A stretch of 55,079 nucleotides of DNA from CAZLPY01 sp964561525 (GTDB lineage Bacteria > Patescibacteriota > UBA1384 > CAJBMM01): the NCBI GenBank assembly GCA_964561525.1, contig CAZLPY010000001.1:1-55079 (forward strand), written 5' to 3'. Position numbers and translations under genes: made by a program. The stretch's first letter is position 1. The number at the start of each line of letters is the position of its first letter. The notes under the pieces are model-generated. The model was not told where the DNA came from, did no database searches, and saw only the letters and a program-made list of their open reading frames with translations. Of the stretch, positions 33,493 to 42,480 are shown one piece after another.

Positions 33493-34491
33493 TTACTCTT
33501 TCTCGATATTCTTTAGTACAAAATACCCATCTTCGCTATGAAGCCTAAGTTTGATCTCCGTATCCATCTTTATAATTCCTCTGCCCGGAGGGAAAAGCTC
33601 AATTTCTTTTTCCTCAAGTGCGATTGACGATACCATACCGAGCACTTGCGCATAGTCTGAAGGGTTGTAGGTATCAATTTCTCTCCAATTTTGGATTGCT
33701 TGAATTGGCTTGATAGGACCAGTAGTAACATTGGCAGAGCGTAGAGTTTTATTTCTTACATCGTAGATTCCGACTACTTCTTCAAGTTGTACCGCGCCTT
33801 CGCATGCTCTTGTTTTTACTTCGTAGTTAAAGGCTAAACGATCGGGGGTAAAAAGTTTACCATCCTTATCTACTATTTGAAATTCCGTAGGACTCTCTAT
33901 GGTGACAGTGTGAGTTCCTTTAAGATGGGGAAGAAGGCTGGAATTCCATGGCTCCTTGAATAGCTCGAGACAGCTTATTCTTTCTTCTCCAGTGTTATGA
34001 ATGAGCATGATTTGGTCTAGCGGCATACCTGAAAAGTCACCTCCGTTTGCATGAGCATCCAGCTCTATGCCCTCAACAAAGTAATCTACAAGTAAGGTTT
34101 TCTGGGAAACGGAGAATTTGACTTCCTCATCAGCCGAGTCAATAAGATGAAATAGTTGAATATTCTTATGATCTGCCCACTTCACTGCCCCTTGAGTGTA
34201 GTTAGAATTAGAGATGATGGCGCCCCGCTTCGTACCCAAATCTTCCAATTTCGAAATAAAGGCTTCAATCTCATGATCCCCGACGGTAACTTTCCAGTTC
34301 TTGCACTCTATTGCCAGGAAATCGAACTCTTCTGGACTAATAACTTGCAGATCCACCTCCCGACTATCGTTGGTAATCCGGCCCTTAATTTCCACCTTTG
34401 GTAGGACCTGAGTTTCAGGGGTAGATAGCCGCTTATATAACTGCTCAGCCTTATTCTGATAACGGTCACCTTTTTCTTGCGCTTTACTCAT
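33493..34491 (-). CDS. Mrr-like restriction endonuclease domain protein
   Basis: 332 residues. The N-terminal ~120 residues carry the PD-(D/E)xK fold of Mrr-type nucleases: an early Glu (AEQLYKRL), REVDLQV (D47) and FLAIECKNWKVTVG (E62-C-K64), then TKRGAIISNSNYTQGAVKWA, the usual C-terminal core block. The remaining 210 residues are unassigned and beta-rich. It starts 11 bases after the stop of the AbiEii gene, so it is the third gene of a defence operon. Mrr-type enzymes cut modified or foreign DNA. Confidence 0.8.
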   Translation of the reverse strand: MSKAQEKGDRYQNKAEQLYKRLSTPETQVLPKVEIKGRITNDSREVDLQVISPEEFDFLAIECKNWKVTVGDHEIEAFISKLEDLGTKRGAIISNSNYTQGAVKWADHKNIQLFHLIDSADEEVKFSVSQKTLLVDYFVEGIELDAHANGGDFSGMPLDQIMLIHNTGEERISCLELFKEPWNSSLLPHLKGTHTVTIESPTEFQIVDKDGKLFTPDRLAFNYEVKTRACEGAVQLEEVVGIYDVRNKTLRSANVTTGPIKPIQAIQNWREIDTYNPSDYAQVLGMVSSIALEEKEIELFPPGRGIIKMDTEIKLRLHSEDGYFVLKNIEKE

Positions 34492-34502
34492 GGTAAGCTT
34501 TG

Positions 34503-35786
34503 CTATTTCAACAAGTCATCAAGCGTACAAGACAATAGCGCAGACCGATTCAGGACAATCTGCTCTGCCTGGTTTAGATTTTCTGCAGTCATACGAATGA
34601 ATTTTGTCCGGATGGTATCACCGAGCACCACCCCGTTAGATTTCCGAAGGTAGTCCTCAGTTTTCTTGGCAAACAGTGTTGCGAACAGTTTGAGTTTATT
34701 TTCTGAAGCCGGACTGGTGGTAGTTCCATTCATTTTGATCTCAATAAGCTTGGTTACATCCTGATTCGGCTCACCCGGTAAATCATCTCCTCTGATCCAA
34801 AATTCGCTCATAGGGTATATAACACGGACACGAGCAGCAGGATCATCTTCGGTGAGGTACCAGAAGACAAAGGAGAAAACATCACTCATAACGTCATGAT
34901 GAATATCTACTTTCTCTAGTTTGGTAACCGTGTAGATCTGATACTCCTTCAGCAACCGCAAGTAGCTCTCTCGCCAGCTCTGCAGCCAGTGCTCAATGTA
35001 TGACCGATCGATAAAGAGCGGGAATAAGTCCTGTTCGAGGTTTTTGTTATTGACTTTATTCATCTGTAAAGTCAGCCGGTCAAAAAGAGCCCGGGGATCT
35101 TTTACGTCAACGTTCTTGGCAATTAAGTAATCGAGATCAGGCACAATTTTCTTACCCATATACCACAAGAGATCGTAAATATCCCGGCCTTTTTCTTCGT
35201 AGTTCTCTTTTCCAACTCCACGGGTTCCGCGCAAGAAAATGGCGGCAATTTTACTGGCCATGAGTGCGGACATGTTATAGGTAACGATCACAAAAGAAAG
35301 CTGGTCGTGGTTAATCGGTACCCGCTCGGTCGCCACTTTTGCTGCCACAAAATGATTAAGGTCGAGCTTTACATGCACCTGACTCGACGGATTACCGACG
35401 GCCAACTCCTCATTGACGTGAAATCGCAGCAGCAGGCCGCGTTCGCCCATTACTTTTACGGTCAAAAACTCCTCAGTTGCACTGTATTTATCCGCAAAAT
35501 AGGTTTCAATTTCCTGTTTCAGCTCATCGAGAAACGACCGATTAACCACCTCGGTCACTTCAAAATCCAAATCAACCGACATACGGTCTAGGCCGTGGCA
35601 AATCCGTAAGGCTGAGCCGCCATACATAATCCACTTGCTATACTCTGGGTGGTGATAGATAAAATTAAGCACATAAAACTGCAGCTCTTCTTTGAGAGCA
35701 TTGCGCCGAGTTTCGGCATCTAAATCGCTATAGCTACCCAGGCTATCCAGCTTTTTCTTAAGAATAGATAGAAGCATTTCACTCAT
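34503..35786 (-). CDS. abiEii: AbiEii-type nucleotidyltransferase toxin
   Basis: 427 residues. WIMYGGSALRICHG (GGS at 56-58) and DRMSVDLDFEV (D72, D74) are the nucleotidyltransferase GS...DxD motifs. LVIVTYNMSALMASKIAAIFLRGTRG and EEKGRDIYDLLWYM are the AbiEii family blocks (Arg/Lys pair and R-D-x-Y-D-L). In phage-abortive systems such enzymes block tRNA function when free of antitoxin. The start overlaps the antitoxin gene by eight bases, the usual AbiE arrangement. Confidence 0.9.
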   Translation of the reverse strand: MSEMLLSILKKKLDSLGSYSDLDAETRRNALKEELQFYVLNFIYHHPEYSKWIMYGGSALRICHGLDRMSVDLDFEVTEVVNRSFLDELKQEIETYFADKYSATEEFLTVKVMGERGLLLRFHVNEELAVGNPSSQVHVKLDLNHFVAAKVATERVPINHDQLSFVIVTYNMSALMASKIAAIFLRGTRGVGKENYEEKGRDIYDLLWYMGKKIVPDLDYLIAKNVDVKDPRALFDRLTLQMNKVNNKNLEQDLFPLFIDRSYIEHWLQSWRESYLRLLKEYQIYTVTKLEKVDIHHDVMSDVFSFVFWYLTEDDPAARVRVIYPMSEFWIRGDDLPGEPNQDVTKLIEIKMNGTTTSPASENKLKLFATLFAKKTEDYLRKSNGVVLGDTIRTKFIRMTAENLNQAEQIVLNRSALLSCTLDDLLK

Positions 35787-36399
35787 GGCGCATGTACTCC
35801 TTTACTAACTGGTTAAATTTTTTCTGTTCGGTTTCAGGCATCTCATCAAAATCAATCCGCAGCTCTTCAATCAGTGGCTGAATTTCCTCGAACTGAATAC
35901 CGCGAAACCGGCTGGTACGAAAATAGAGCAAGTCAAACAGAGCTTTGGCTGGAGAAGCGATAAAGAAATCAAACTCTCCCGACACCAGCGAAAAATCAGT
36001 AAACAGTCTCTTATCTATTGACTGATAGCTAAACGTGCCAGCCTTTGTCTGATATTCCCGAGTGACCTTTGGGGTTATAGAGGTAATGCCGTAAATAGCT
36101 TCGGTGGCCAGATTGTAGTACTGCAGGGCTGCCCATGAGCTGACATAGGAAGGAGTACGGATAATATTAGCTAAATAAAACCGGTAGGCGTTATTACTCT
36201 TGTGTTTGCTATAAAAATCAGACGAGACGTACAAACCCTTTTTTAAGGGGATTATTTCCTTACCGCGCAAAAACCGGCTGATGTAGGTATCAACGCTAGC
36301 AGAGGTCAAGCCCAACTGTTCTCCAAGCTGACGAATAGTCTGCTTAGTGAAATGGGGTAGAGTCTCAAGTTGAGTTAAGAGGTTATTACTACTTTTCAT
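35779..36399 (-). CDS. abiEi: AbiEi-type antitoxin
   Basis: 206 residues. An N-terminal winged helix (FTKQTIRQLGEQLGLTSASV, RFLRGKEIIPLKKGLYV) is followed by the antitoxin core (TPSYVSSWAALQYYNLATEA, SPAKALFDLLYFR), as in AbiEi proteins that bind their own promoter. The promoter at 36412-36440 ends 13 bases before the start codon, consistent with autoregulation. Confidence 0.88.
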   Translation of the reverse strand: MKSSNNLLTQLETLPHFTKQTIRQLGEQLGLTSASVDTYISRFLRGKEIIPLKKGLYVSSDFYSKHKSNNAYRFYLANIIRTPSYVSSWAALQYYNLATEAIYGITSITPKVTREYQTKAGTFSYQSIDKRLFTDFSLVSGEFDFFIASPAKALFDLLYFRTSRFRGIQFEEIQPLIEELRIDFDEMPETEQKKFNQLVKEYMRHE

Positions 36400-36411
36400 A
36401 ATTATGACACT

Positions 36412-36440
36412 AATGTATCAAATGTGAAAAGTATTGTCAA
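36412..36440 (-). promoter_or_regulatory. Sigma-70 promoter of the AbiE operon
   Basis: On the minus strand TTGACA, 17 bases, TACATT; the -10 ends 12 bases before the ATG at 36399. Confidence 0.7.
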
Positions 36441-36490
36441 GCCATTCTTAAACAATTCCTCATAACAGCTCAGCCTTCGGATGGAATTTT

Positions 36491-36518
36491 AATAGCCCGC
36501 CGGTTAGGGCGGGCTATT
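36491..36518. terminator. Terminator around the stop codon of the 458-aa gene
   Basis: AATAGCCCGCC (36491-36501)/GGCGGGCTATT (36508-36518), a perfect 11-bp stem. The stop codon (36504-36506) is in the loop. A weak T-rich stretch follows on the minus strand. Confidence 0.7.
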
Positions 36519-37880
36519 GGACGTGTCCTGAAGGAGCCTCTTAAGCTCCTCTTGAATTCGGACGCGAATGAAGCGAGGCAGTTTTGTAAGTTCTTCGTTA
36601 CCCACTGCCGGAGAGATGTGCGGGCGGACAAACGTATACCCGGAGGGCAACCACTCAAGCACACTGATCTCAGTTTCGGCCTCGAAGGCCAGAATGGCTT
36701 GGCGGTGCACTTCGGTCATATTCGCTCGCCGCTTGTGTCCTCTTACACGATGCGGAGTGCTAATCCGCGGATTTGCCAGAGGCGTCCTCGGTAAGACGGA
36801 CTGGCCGCTTCGAGAACTTCTGGGAATGTAAATCCAGCTGCTACCCTCACTTTCGGGCGGCCTGGTTGGTCCACCTGCTTCCGTCTCGTCCCCATTCCCA
36901 CGCCATATTGCTGTAGAAATCGGGATATCGACAGTAGTTACCAAATCGTGGTAGATCTGCACGGCGAGCCAATCAAAGAAGTCGATTGAGCCTCTGTCTT
37001 CATACTCCCGCTGAGAAGCATCAATCAAACTTGTGCTCCGAAGAGCGTCGTAGAGGTGAATGTACGACCCGCTGTCCAGCTCGATGCGGGCGAGAAGGTC
37101 ATGGGCGTTTGTATCCCAGATACTCCTCCTTGCTTTGAGAGTGACTGATGACACGCCAGGTAGTCCAGCGATTTTCACACAGGCACCCTCCGAGTCGACG
37201 GTGTACCGTTGGTTATAGTAGGCCGCCTCCATCAAGTCTTTGTTGCGAAGCGAGCTGGCTCTACCGCTCCACCTTTTATCCTGCAACACCGAGGCGTTAT
37301 GACAGTATTCGGGTTGTGGGATAAGGTCAACATCACTTTGGGCGATGTATTCTAGCGGCAGACTGTAGTAGTGAGCCAGTTCCACCAAGCGACGTGGTGA
37401 AGCCGGCTGAGATAGTTTTTTCCACGCGGGCTTGCTATAGCGAGTGCCGACCAGAGCCCGATATGGATCGCCGAGCAGAATCTGAATCATGGCAGTCACT
37501 TGGCTCATGATTGCTGACTGTTCGACGAGATTGTCGTAGAACTGCAGGTCCGAAGCAAAGTGCTTGAAGGCTGAAACGAGACTGTAGTAATTCTCTCGCT
37601 CGATCATCTTGACCAGGCCAACCACCTCGTCTCGGAATACCCGTTCGTAGGAAGGAGTAAGGTTGTCCGGATCGGAATCCGGGCCTACCTCGTTGGCTAA
37701 CGCCCCGTAGATTTGATACGCCCGGTTGACAACGTCTTGGTCACCTCTGGGCCTCAATGTGGGAGGCGCCTCATGAACCGTGATGCTGTCTGGCATTGGG
37801 CTTGCATACGCCCAGTTTTCACGCAGAGAATCCCATACCAAACCGGCGCAAACACGAATTACTCTTGGATCGCTCCACAT
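36504..37880 (-). CDS. Element 2 hypothetical protein, 458 aa
   Basis: No known family is assigned. The N-terminal part is helical with a possible Trp-rich start (CAGLVWDSLRENWAY); a middle region (about 150-320) has LARIELDSGSYIHLYDALRS; and the C-terminus carries a compact basic block PHRVRGHKRRANMTEVHRQA followed by LPSGYTFVRPHISP, an arrangement that looks like a small defined domain. Starts at ATG 37880 with AAGGAGA upstream. Own promoter and a hairpin in the leader. Soluble; function unknown. Confidence 0.65.
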   Translation of the reverse strand: MWSDPRVIRVCAGLVWDSLRENWAYASPMPDSITVHEAPPTLRPRGDQDVVNRAYQIYGALANEVGPDSDPDNLTPSYERVFRDEVVGLVKMIERENYYSLVSAFKHFASDLQFYDNLVEQSAIMSQVTAMIQILLGDPYRALVGTRYSKPAWKKLSQPASPRRLVELAHYYSLPLEYIAQSDVDLIPQPEYCHNASVLQDKRWSGRASSLRNKDLMEAAYYNQRYTVDSEGACVKIAGLPGVSSVTLKARRSIWDTNAHDLLARIELDSGSYIHLYDALRSTSLIDASQREYEDRGSIDFFDWLAVQIYHDLVTTVDIPISTAIWRGNGDETEAGGPTRPPESEGSSWIYIPRSSRSGQSVLPRTPLANPRISTPHRVRGHKRRANMTEVHRQAILAFEAETEISVLEWLPSGYTFVRPHISPAVGNEELTKLPRFIRVRIQEELKRLLQDTSNSPP

Positions 37881-37904
37881 TGCTTATCTCTCCTTGTTAA
37901 GGTG

Positions 37905-37933
37905 TGTTTGCGAGAAAACATTTCTCACAAACA
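37905..37933. promoter_or_regulatory. 13-bp hairpin in the leader of the 458-aa gene
   Basis: TGTTTGCGAGAAA pairs with TTTCTCACAAACA with one mismatch and a 3-base loop, between the -10 (37941) and the start codon. Operator or RNA switch. Confidence 0.5.
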
Positions 37934-37940
37934 ATCTGAG

Positions 37941-37969
37941 ATCATAGCATATCCAGAGTAAATTGTCAA
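37941..37969 (-). promoter_or_regulatory. Sigma-70 promoter
   Basis: Minus strand TTGACA, 17 bases, TATGAT. The bases ATGC directly precede the -10, as in the promoter at 46566. Confidence 0.75.
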
Positions 37970-38049
37970 GTTCTGGTGGCTTCGCGCAGTCTTGATTACA
38001 CTTCTTCCCAAATCTCGTTCTGCACCTAGAAATTTCCTTCCTGATCTGG

Positions 38050-38055
38050 TATAAG
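38050..38055 (+). promoter_or_regulatory. Extended -10 promoter
   Basis: TGG-TATAAG 50 bases before the ATG at 38105. Confidence 0.5.
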
Positions 38056-38104
38056 TAAAAGACTCATCGTATTGATGAATCACTCGGTAAAAGGAGCTTA
38101 GATA

Positions 38105-38431
38105 ATGCGCGATTACGATCGAAAAACGCTCTCAGATATGATGGGCGTGGATTGGACTGCTGACGCAGTCAGCGGTGAGCCCGGTACATCAGCAATCTTT
38201 CGAGAGATAGTGACGGTGGTAGAACAAGTGATTCGAGAGGGTGCTCACAGCCTGATCAATGAGGGCCCCGTGCCGCTTGCCGAGCGAATTGTCTCTCATC
38301 TGGCTCGTACCTACCGCTTTTCGCCATCTCCGCTTGAAGTGACCACCGCTGAGCGAGAAAAAGACACGGTTATTGGCACATTTGTGTGGATTGGACGAGC
38401 ATATCATTTCACTGCAACACCTTCAAAGTGA
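38105..38431 (+). CDS. Element 2 hypothetical protein, 108 aa
   Basis: AAAAGGAGC precedes the ATG at good spacing. The product is soluble and acidic with a helical middle (IFREIVTVVEQVIREGAHSL, LAERIVSHLARTY) and a C-terminal beta pair (DTVIGTFVWIGRAYHFTATP). No family recognised. The transcript is bounded by an extended -10 promoter and a strong terminator, so it is a complete single-gene unit. Confidence 0.6.
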   Translation: MRDYDRKTLSDMMGVDWTADAVSGEPGTSAIFREIVTVVEQVIREGAHSLINEGPVPLAERIVSHLARTYRFSPSPLEVTTAEREKDTVIGTFVWIGRAYHFTATPSK

Positions 38432-38477
38432 GAATGTGCGATCCATCAAACGAATCAATCTCCACATCGGATTCTTG

Positions 38478-38508
38478 GGGTGACCACTGTGTATAGTGGT
38501 CACCCTTC
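38478..38508. terminator. Bidirectional terminator
   Basis: GGGTGACCACT (38478-38488)/AGTGGTCACCC (38495-38505), 11 bp perfect, followed by TTCTT. It separates the 108-residue gene from the convergent replication-relaxation gene. Confidence 0.8.
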
Positions 38509-38513
38509 TTCAT

Positions 38514-39296
38514 TCAAATTTCTTCCCAAATCTCACTCATCACACCCTCTGCTTTCACCGACTCCTGAGTAGCAAACCAGAGCCGTAAATCATTCAACAC
38601 GTCATTCTCCTCTTTAAGTTTCTTCACATACCGTTTGGCATAAATAAGCGTGGGCTTGTCTGGACAAACAAATAGGAGAGTTGGAAAATCGTTCTGTGTC
38701 TCGGCCTCCCAGGTACCGCTTTCGGCAAACTCAACGTACTCGCGGATGCGTTTGCGGATAGAGTACTTGGGCAGGGTAGGCGAAAAAGCCTCGAGCAAAT
38801 ATGCCACTGCCTTCTTGCCTTTTTCTTTCACCAGAACCAGATTTGGCCGGAGCTCCGAGAGGAACTGGAACTTCGAGCCATCCATCAAGATTTGTGCCTC
38901 GGTGTGAACCCACCAGACGAGCGCGTGCTGGGTCTCATTTTCCGTAAACGATAGGGCAATATCTCCCAGCAGAACCCGCTGCTGGATAAAGGCGTCGCTT
39001 CGGGTATCCTCCTTGTAGCGCTTTCTTAACTCTGACCCTTCGATTCCTAGCGACTTCACATACCTGATGCCATTTGACCCAATATAGTAAATAGCCGGCT
39101 TGGTGTTCTCGCTAAACCCCCTGGAATAGATGCGTTTGAGATATTGTTTCTCGACTAGGTCAGGGAGCCAGATGTTGATAGTTTTCTTGTTTTTGTGGCG
39201 TAAAAAGGCTTGGATCTGAATGCGGTTGAGAAAGCGGTAATAGTAAATAAGGATAAGGATTGCCTGTTGTTGTTTGGTAATTGGTGGAAGGTTCAT
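38514..39296 (-). CDS. Replication-relaxation family protein
   Basis: 260 residues. It begins with a winged-helix region (TKQQQAILILIYYYRFLNRI, IQAFLRHKNKKTINIWLPDL, VEKQYLKRIY) and continues with YYIGSNGIRYVKSLG, the layout of replication-relaxation proteins of plasmids and ICEs in Gram-positives and candidate phyla. They are thought to act with transfer/replication initiation at oriT-like sites. It lies directly downstream of the VirD4-like gene, so the pair forms the transfer module of element 2. Confidence 0.8.
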   Translation of the reverse strand: MNLPPITKQQQAILILIYYYRFLNRIQIQAFLRHKNKKTINIWLPDLVEKQYLKRIYSRGFSENTKPAIYYIGSNGIRYVKSLGIEGSELRKRYKEDTRSDAFIQQRVLLGDIALSFTENETQHALVWWVHTEAQILMDGSKFQFLSELRPNLVLVKEKGKKAVAYLLEAFSPTLPKYSIRKRIREYVEFAESGTWEAETQNDFPTLLFVCPDKPTLIYAKRYVKKLKEENDVLNDLRLWFATQESVKAEGVMSEIWEEI

Positions 39297-39410
39297 AAGG
39301 TGTCCGGTGTATGTGGTGGTATGTGGTGCTTTTTGCCAACCCCTCCTACTCCGATATAGTTAAGGGTAGGTGATACAATATTTTCATATCTGATCTGAAA
39401 CAGCAAGATA

Positions 39411-39436
39411 TTTTGCCATCGCTCGTGATGGCAAAA
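39411..39436. terminator. Hairpin after the VirD4-like gene
   Basis: TTTTGCCATC/GATGGCAAAA, 10-bp perfect stem with a 6-base loop, directly beyond the stop at 39439 on the minus strand. A rest of a T-tract (ATATCTTG) follows. Confidence 0.6.
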
Positions 39437-39438
39437 CT

Positions 39439-42330
39439 CTACCTCTTAATTCGCTGCTTTTTGGCCACTGTTTTCTTGAGTGTAGCCGGCTTTGCGGGGG
39501 TTGTTTGGCTAGCTCCAGATGAGCTTGTTGCAGTGAGTAGTTGACCCATCTGCTCCTCAATTAGTTCCCTTGGTGTGGCATAGTTTTTACGTGACTGGTC
39601 AATGATCTTTTCCGCCAGCTTGCTACTGCCCGGCTCAGAGATCGGAATGGTCTCCCCACTAAAACTGTCCTCGCTTACGCCGCTTGTTACTTTCATCAAG
39701 AACCGGTAGGGCGGCAGATTAACAATTTCGCCCTTTTCTACTTCTGGTTTCATGAACGGCAAGACAAAGGCTTCATCATCCGGGCCGGTTTTGAGGGAGA
39801 TTAAGGTACCGGCATTGCCAGAAATAACGCTGGTGATTTTACTGTCATCAATTTGGGCAATACTCTGGTGAGTAGGGATAAAGAAGACATGAAACTTGCG
39901 TGACTCAGAGAAGAGGCTGGTGAAGTGCGGCGTGGCAAAGTTCTGAAACTCGTCGATGTATACAAAGAAATCCTTGCGCTTCTCTTCCGGCATCCGAGCT
40001 CTGGCATAGGTGGCCAGTTGAATAAGAGAGACGATAACGGTGCCAAAGAAAGCGCTGCGCTCTTCTCCCAACTCTCCTTTGGAGAGGTTGACCAGCACAA
40101 TCTTGCCCTTATCCATTGCTTCGGCAATATTGACCGTACTCTCACTTTGCAACAGGATTCGTCTAGATAAAGGTGAAGTGAAGAACTCACCGAGCTTGTT
40201 CGTTAAGGGAGAGATAGCTTCAGCCTGCTGCATGGAGCCGAAGAGGGCAAATTCTTTGAGCCAGAATTGCTTGAGAATGGGGTCTTTGAGCCTAGTGGCA
40301 ACCTTCGTGCGATAGTTTTTGTCGGTTAGGAGCCGCTGCACGGTAAAGAGAGAAACATCTGGCTCATCCGAAGCCAAAGCTGTAAGCACTGCGTTTCTCA
40401 AAATATGCTCCATCCGCTGACCCCAGCGCTCTTTTGGGGTGATTTTCATAAACACCGACATCACAGAGCCAGTAATCCATTCATCCTCTTCCTCTTTGTC
40501 CGCAAAATGAATACCGGGATTAAGAATATTTAAGCCAACCGGAAAGTCTTTATCGGCTGGGTTAATGTAGATCACATCTTTGCGGCGGCTTTCTGGGATT
40601 AACGTCAGCAGCCTCTTCACCAAATCGCCATGTGGGTCAATCACTACCAACCCCTTGCCTTTGGCCATATCCTGCAAAGCCATTCCGGCAATGATGGTCG
40701 ATTTACCCATACCGGTCTTACCCACAATGTAGGTATGCTGGTGGCGCTGCTCGGCAGTTAAGCCAACGGGGATCTTCTCCCCACCATAGATATTCGTGCC
40801 TACTACGACATCCAACACATCTTCGTTACGCTTTTGCGAGAGCGGAGCCGGCAGGTCGCGGCTCTTAGCGGTAACCAGACCTTCCGTTTTGGTTGTTCCG
40901 GCGTAGGGGAAGTGGTAGAGATCGGTGAGTTCGGAGGGAGTAAGAATTAAATTAGTAAAGGTGGAGAGCCGGCGCTCAATAAACCGTGACCACAGAGGGG
41001 TAATGTCTGGAGAGATTTTCTTGAAGTCAAGCGATTGGTAGGGAGTCGCAAATAGCCCCACCGAGGCCATGAAGCCATGCAAGCGCTCACGTACCGTCTC
41101 TGAATCATTCCCAATAATAAGAAGTCTTGCAGAGGCTTCAAAAAGTGATTGGTCGATCTTTTCTTTTACTTGAGCTTGAAGATCGAGTTCGTAGGTATTA
41201 AGTTCCGGTCTAGGGGCTTTAGCGTAAGAAGAGGTAGATTTAATGTGGCTATCAAAGAGATGCCACCAGAGGTTAGCAAATAACTCGGCAGTCGCAGTCA
41301 GAATGCGCGTTACGACAATTAGGATAAACATTGGCACATCGATGGCTTGCTGCAGAGGAGTTTTAAATAATTCACTAGCTAATGGTTCAGCTTTAGCAAT
41401 CTTTCGCTTAATTCTCTCAAGGTGTTTGATTACTTTCCTGTGGCTGCGATTGACCGGTGAGACTACTACCTGAAAAGCCATTTGCTCACCTTTTTGTAGT
41501 TTGGTCATGTTGCCGGCAAGGTAAGCAATCGGGTCGTGTTCAGCGAGCGTCTTTTGAGTAGTGAGCGGCAGCACGAAGTCACTGGCCAATTTCAACTCAA
41601 CGATTCTTGCTTTCTGCTCATCTGCTTTCTTTTTCTCGAGCACATAGTCTTTCGCTGGTCGGATACTCAAGCCTGGGACATATGAGAGGAGACCTTTCTC
41701 AAGGATGTGCGCATCTACTTTCGGGACGGCAATGACGTATTTAATCCCGTGCTCGCGGGTAGCCACTAATTCAAGCGAATACCGCTTCTTATGCCCGAGG
41801 AACCGGTGCACGAAACTACGCTGGGCAGCTAAGGCATGCAGCAGGGTAAAAAATTGCTCAGTAGCATAGGCCGACTTGCTGGTGGAAGTAGGCACTGTGG
41901 CTTCTAAGAATACTAACGGCTCACGCCGTGCTAGCCGCAAGCGAATAAATTGCCGGGCAAAGAAGTAAATCAGCCAGAGAGCAATGAGGCCAAGCAGTAT
42001 AAAGATGACCGGGGTAATACTGAACTGGTATAGAAAGGCAAAAACCGCCAGCTTCCAGGAGAATGGCCCGGGAAAGAAGGCGGCGACAAAGATAAAGGTT
42101 TTTTGAAAGAAGGTAAGTGCCGTGTGATTATGTAGTGCCAACAAGAGGTCTCTGGCAAATTGGCCACCGGCATCGCTGTCCGGAAACGTCTTCGCAATTT
42201 TATCCAGCAACTCTGGTGTCAGCAGCGTGTAATCGATTGAAGATTTGAGGGGTTGGATTGGTGGGATTGAGCTGGGCACGACAAGCCCTTTCTCCCTCCG
42301 TTTATCGCCTGGCAGAAATAAGCTTTCCAA
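39439..42330 (-). CDS. VirD4/TraG-like conjugative DNA-transfer ATPase
   Basis: 963 residues. Two or three N-terminal membrane helices (about 78-125), a large domain of about 300 residues, then the P-loop ATPase: Walker A GKTGMGKST (537-545) after HTYIV, VVIDPHGDLVKRL, Walker B FFVYIDEFQNFATP, and IPTHQSIAQID as the sensor block. Matches type IV secretion coupling ATPases of the TraM-recognition/DUF87 kind, which pump DNA or protein through a secretion channel. The element has no other channel component. A promoter at 42348-42376 precedes it. Confidence 0.88.
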   Translation of the reverse strand: MESLFLPGDKRREKGLVVPSSIPPIQPLKSSIDYTLLTPELLDKIAKTFPDSDAGGQFARDLLLALHNHTALTFFQKTFIFVAAFFPGPFSWKLAVFAFLYQFSITPVIFILLGLIALWLIYFFARQFIRLRLARREPLVFLEATVPTSTSKSAYATEQFFTLLHALAAQRSFVHRFLGHKKRYSLELVATREHGIKYVIAVPKVDAHILEKGLLSYVPGLSIRPAKDYVLEKKKADEQKARIVELKLASDFVLPLTTQKTLAEHDPIAYLAGNMTKLQKGEQMAFQVVVSPVNRSHRKVIKHLERIKRKIAKAEPLASELFKTPLQQAIDVPMFILIVVTRILTATAELFANLWWHLFDSHIKSTSSYAKAPRPELNTYELDLQAQVKEKIDQSLFEASARLLIIGNDSETVRERLHGFMASVGLFATPYQSLDFKKISPDITPLWSRFIERRLSTFTNLILTPSELTDLYHFPYAGTTKTEGLVTAKSRDLPAPLSQKRNEDVLDVVVGTNIYGGEKIPVGLTAEQRHQHTYIVGKTGMGKSTIIAGMALQDMAKGKGLVVIDPHGDLVKRLLTLIPESRRKDVIYINPADKDFPVGLNILNPGIHFADKEEEDEWITGSVMSVFMKITPKERWGQRMEHILRNAVLTALASDEPDVSLFTVQRLLTDKNYRTKVATRLKDPILKQFWLKEFALFGSMQQAEAISPLTNKLGEFFTSPLSRRILLQSESTVNIAEAMDKGKIVLVNLSKGELGEERSAFFGTVIVSLIQLATYARARMPEEKRKDFFVYIDEFQNFATPHFTSLFSESRKFHVFFIPTHQSIAQIDDSKITSVISGNAGTLISLKTGPDDEAFVLPFMKPEVEKGEIVNLPPYRFLMKVTSGVSEDSFSGETIPISEPGSSKLAEKIIDQSRKNYATPRELIEEQMGQLLTATSSSGASQTTPAKPATLKKTVAKKQRIKR

Positions 42331-42347
42331 GCGTTATTTATGGCTCT

Positions 42348-42376
42348 GGTATATCAGATTTACAGATAAGGTGCAA
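42348..42376 (-). promoter_or_regulatory. Sigma-70 promoter of the VirD4-like gene
   Basis: Minus strand TTGCAC, 17 bases, TATACC; the -10 ends 17 bases before the ATG at 42330. Confidence 0.6.
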
Positions 42377-42418
42377 TCTAATACAAAAAGGTCATTTGGG
42401 AAGAGAGATAATTCTATG

Positions 42419-42451
42419 AAAAAGGGCGACCACAAGACTAAGTGGTCGCCC
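42419..42451 (-). terminator. Intrinsic terminator
   Basis: GGGCGACCAC (42424-42433)/GTGGTCGCCC (42442-42451), 10-bp perfect, then TTTTT on the minus strand. Ends the two-gene unit 43401-42481. Confidence 0.88.
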
Positions 42452-42480
42452 GAAGGTCAACAATGCAACTTCCGCTCGAA

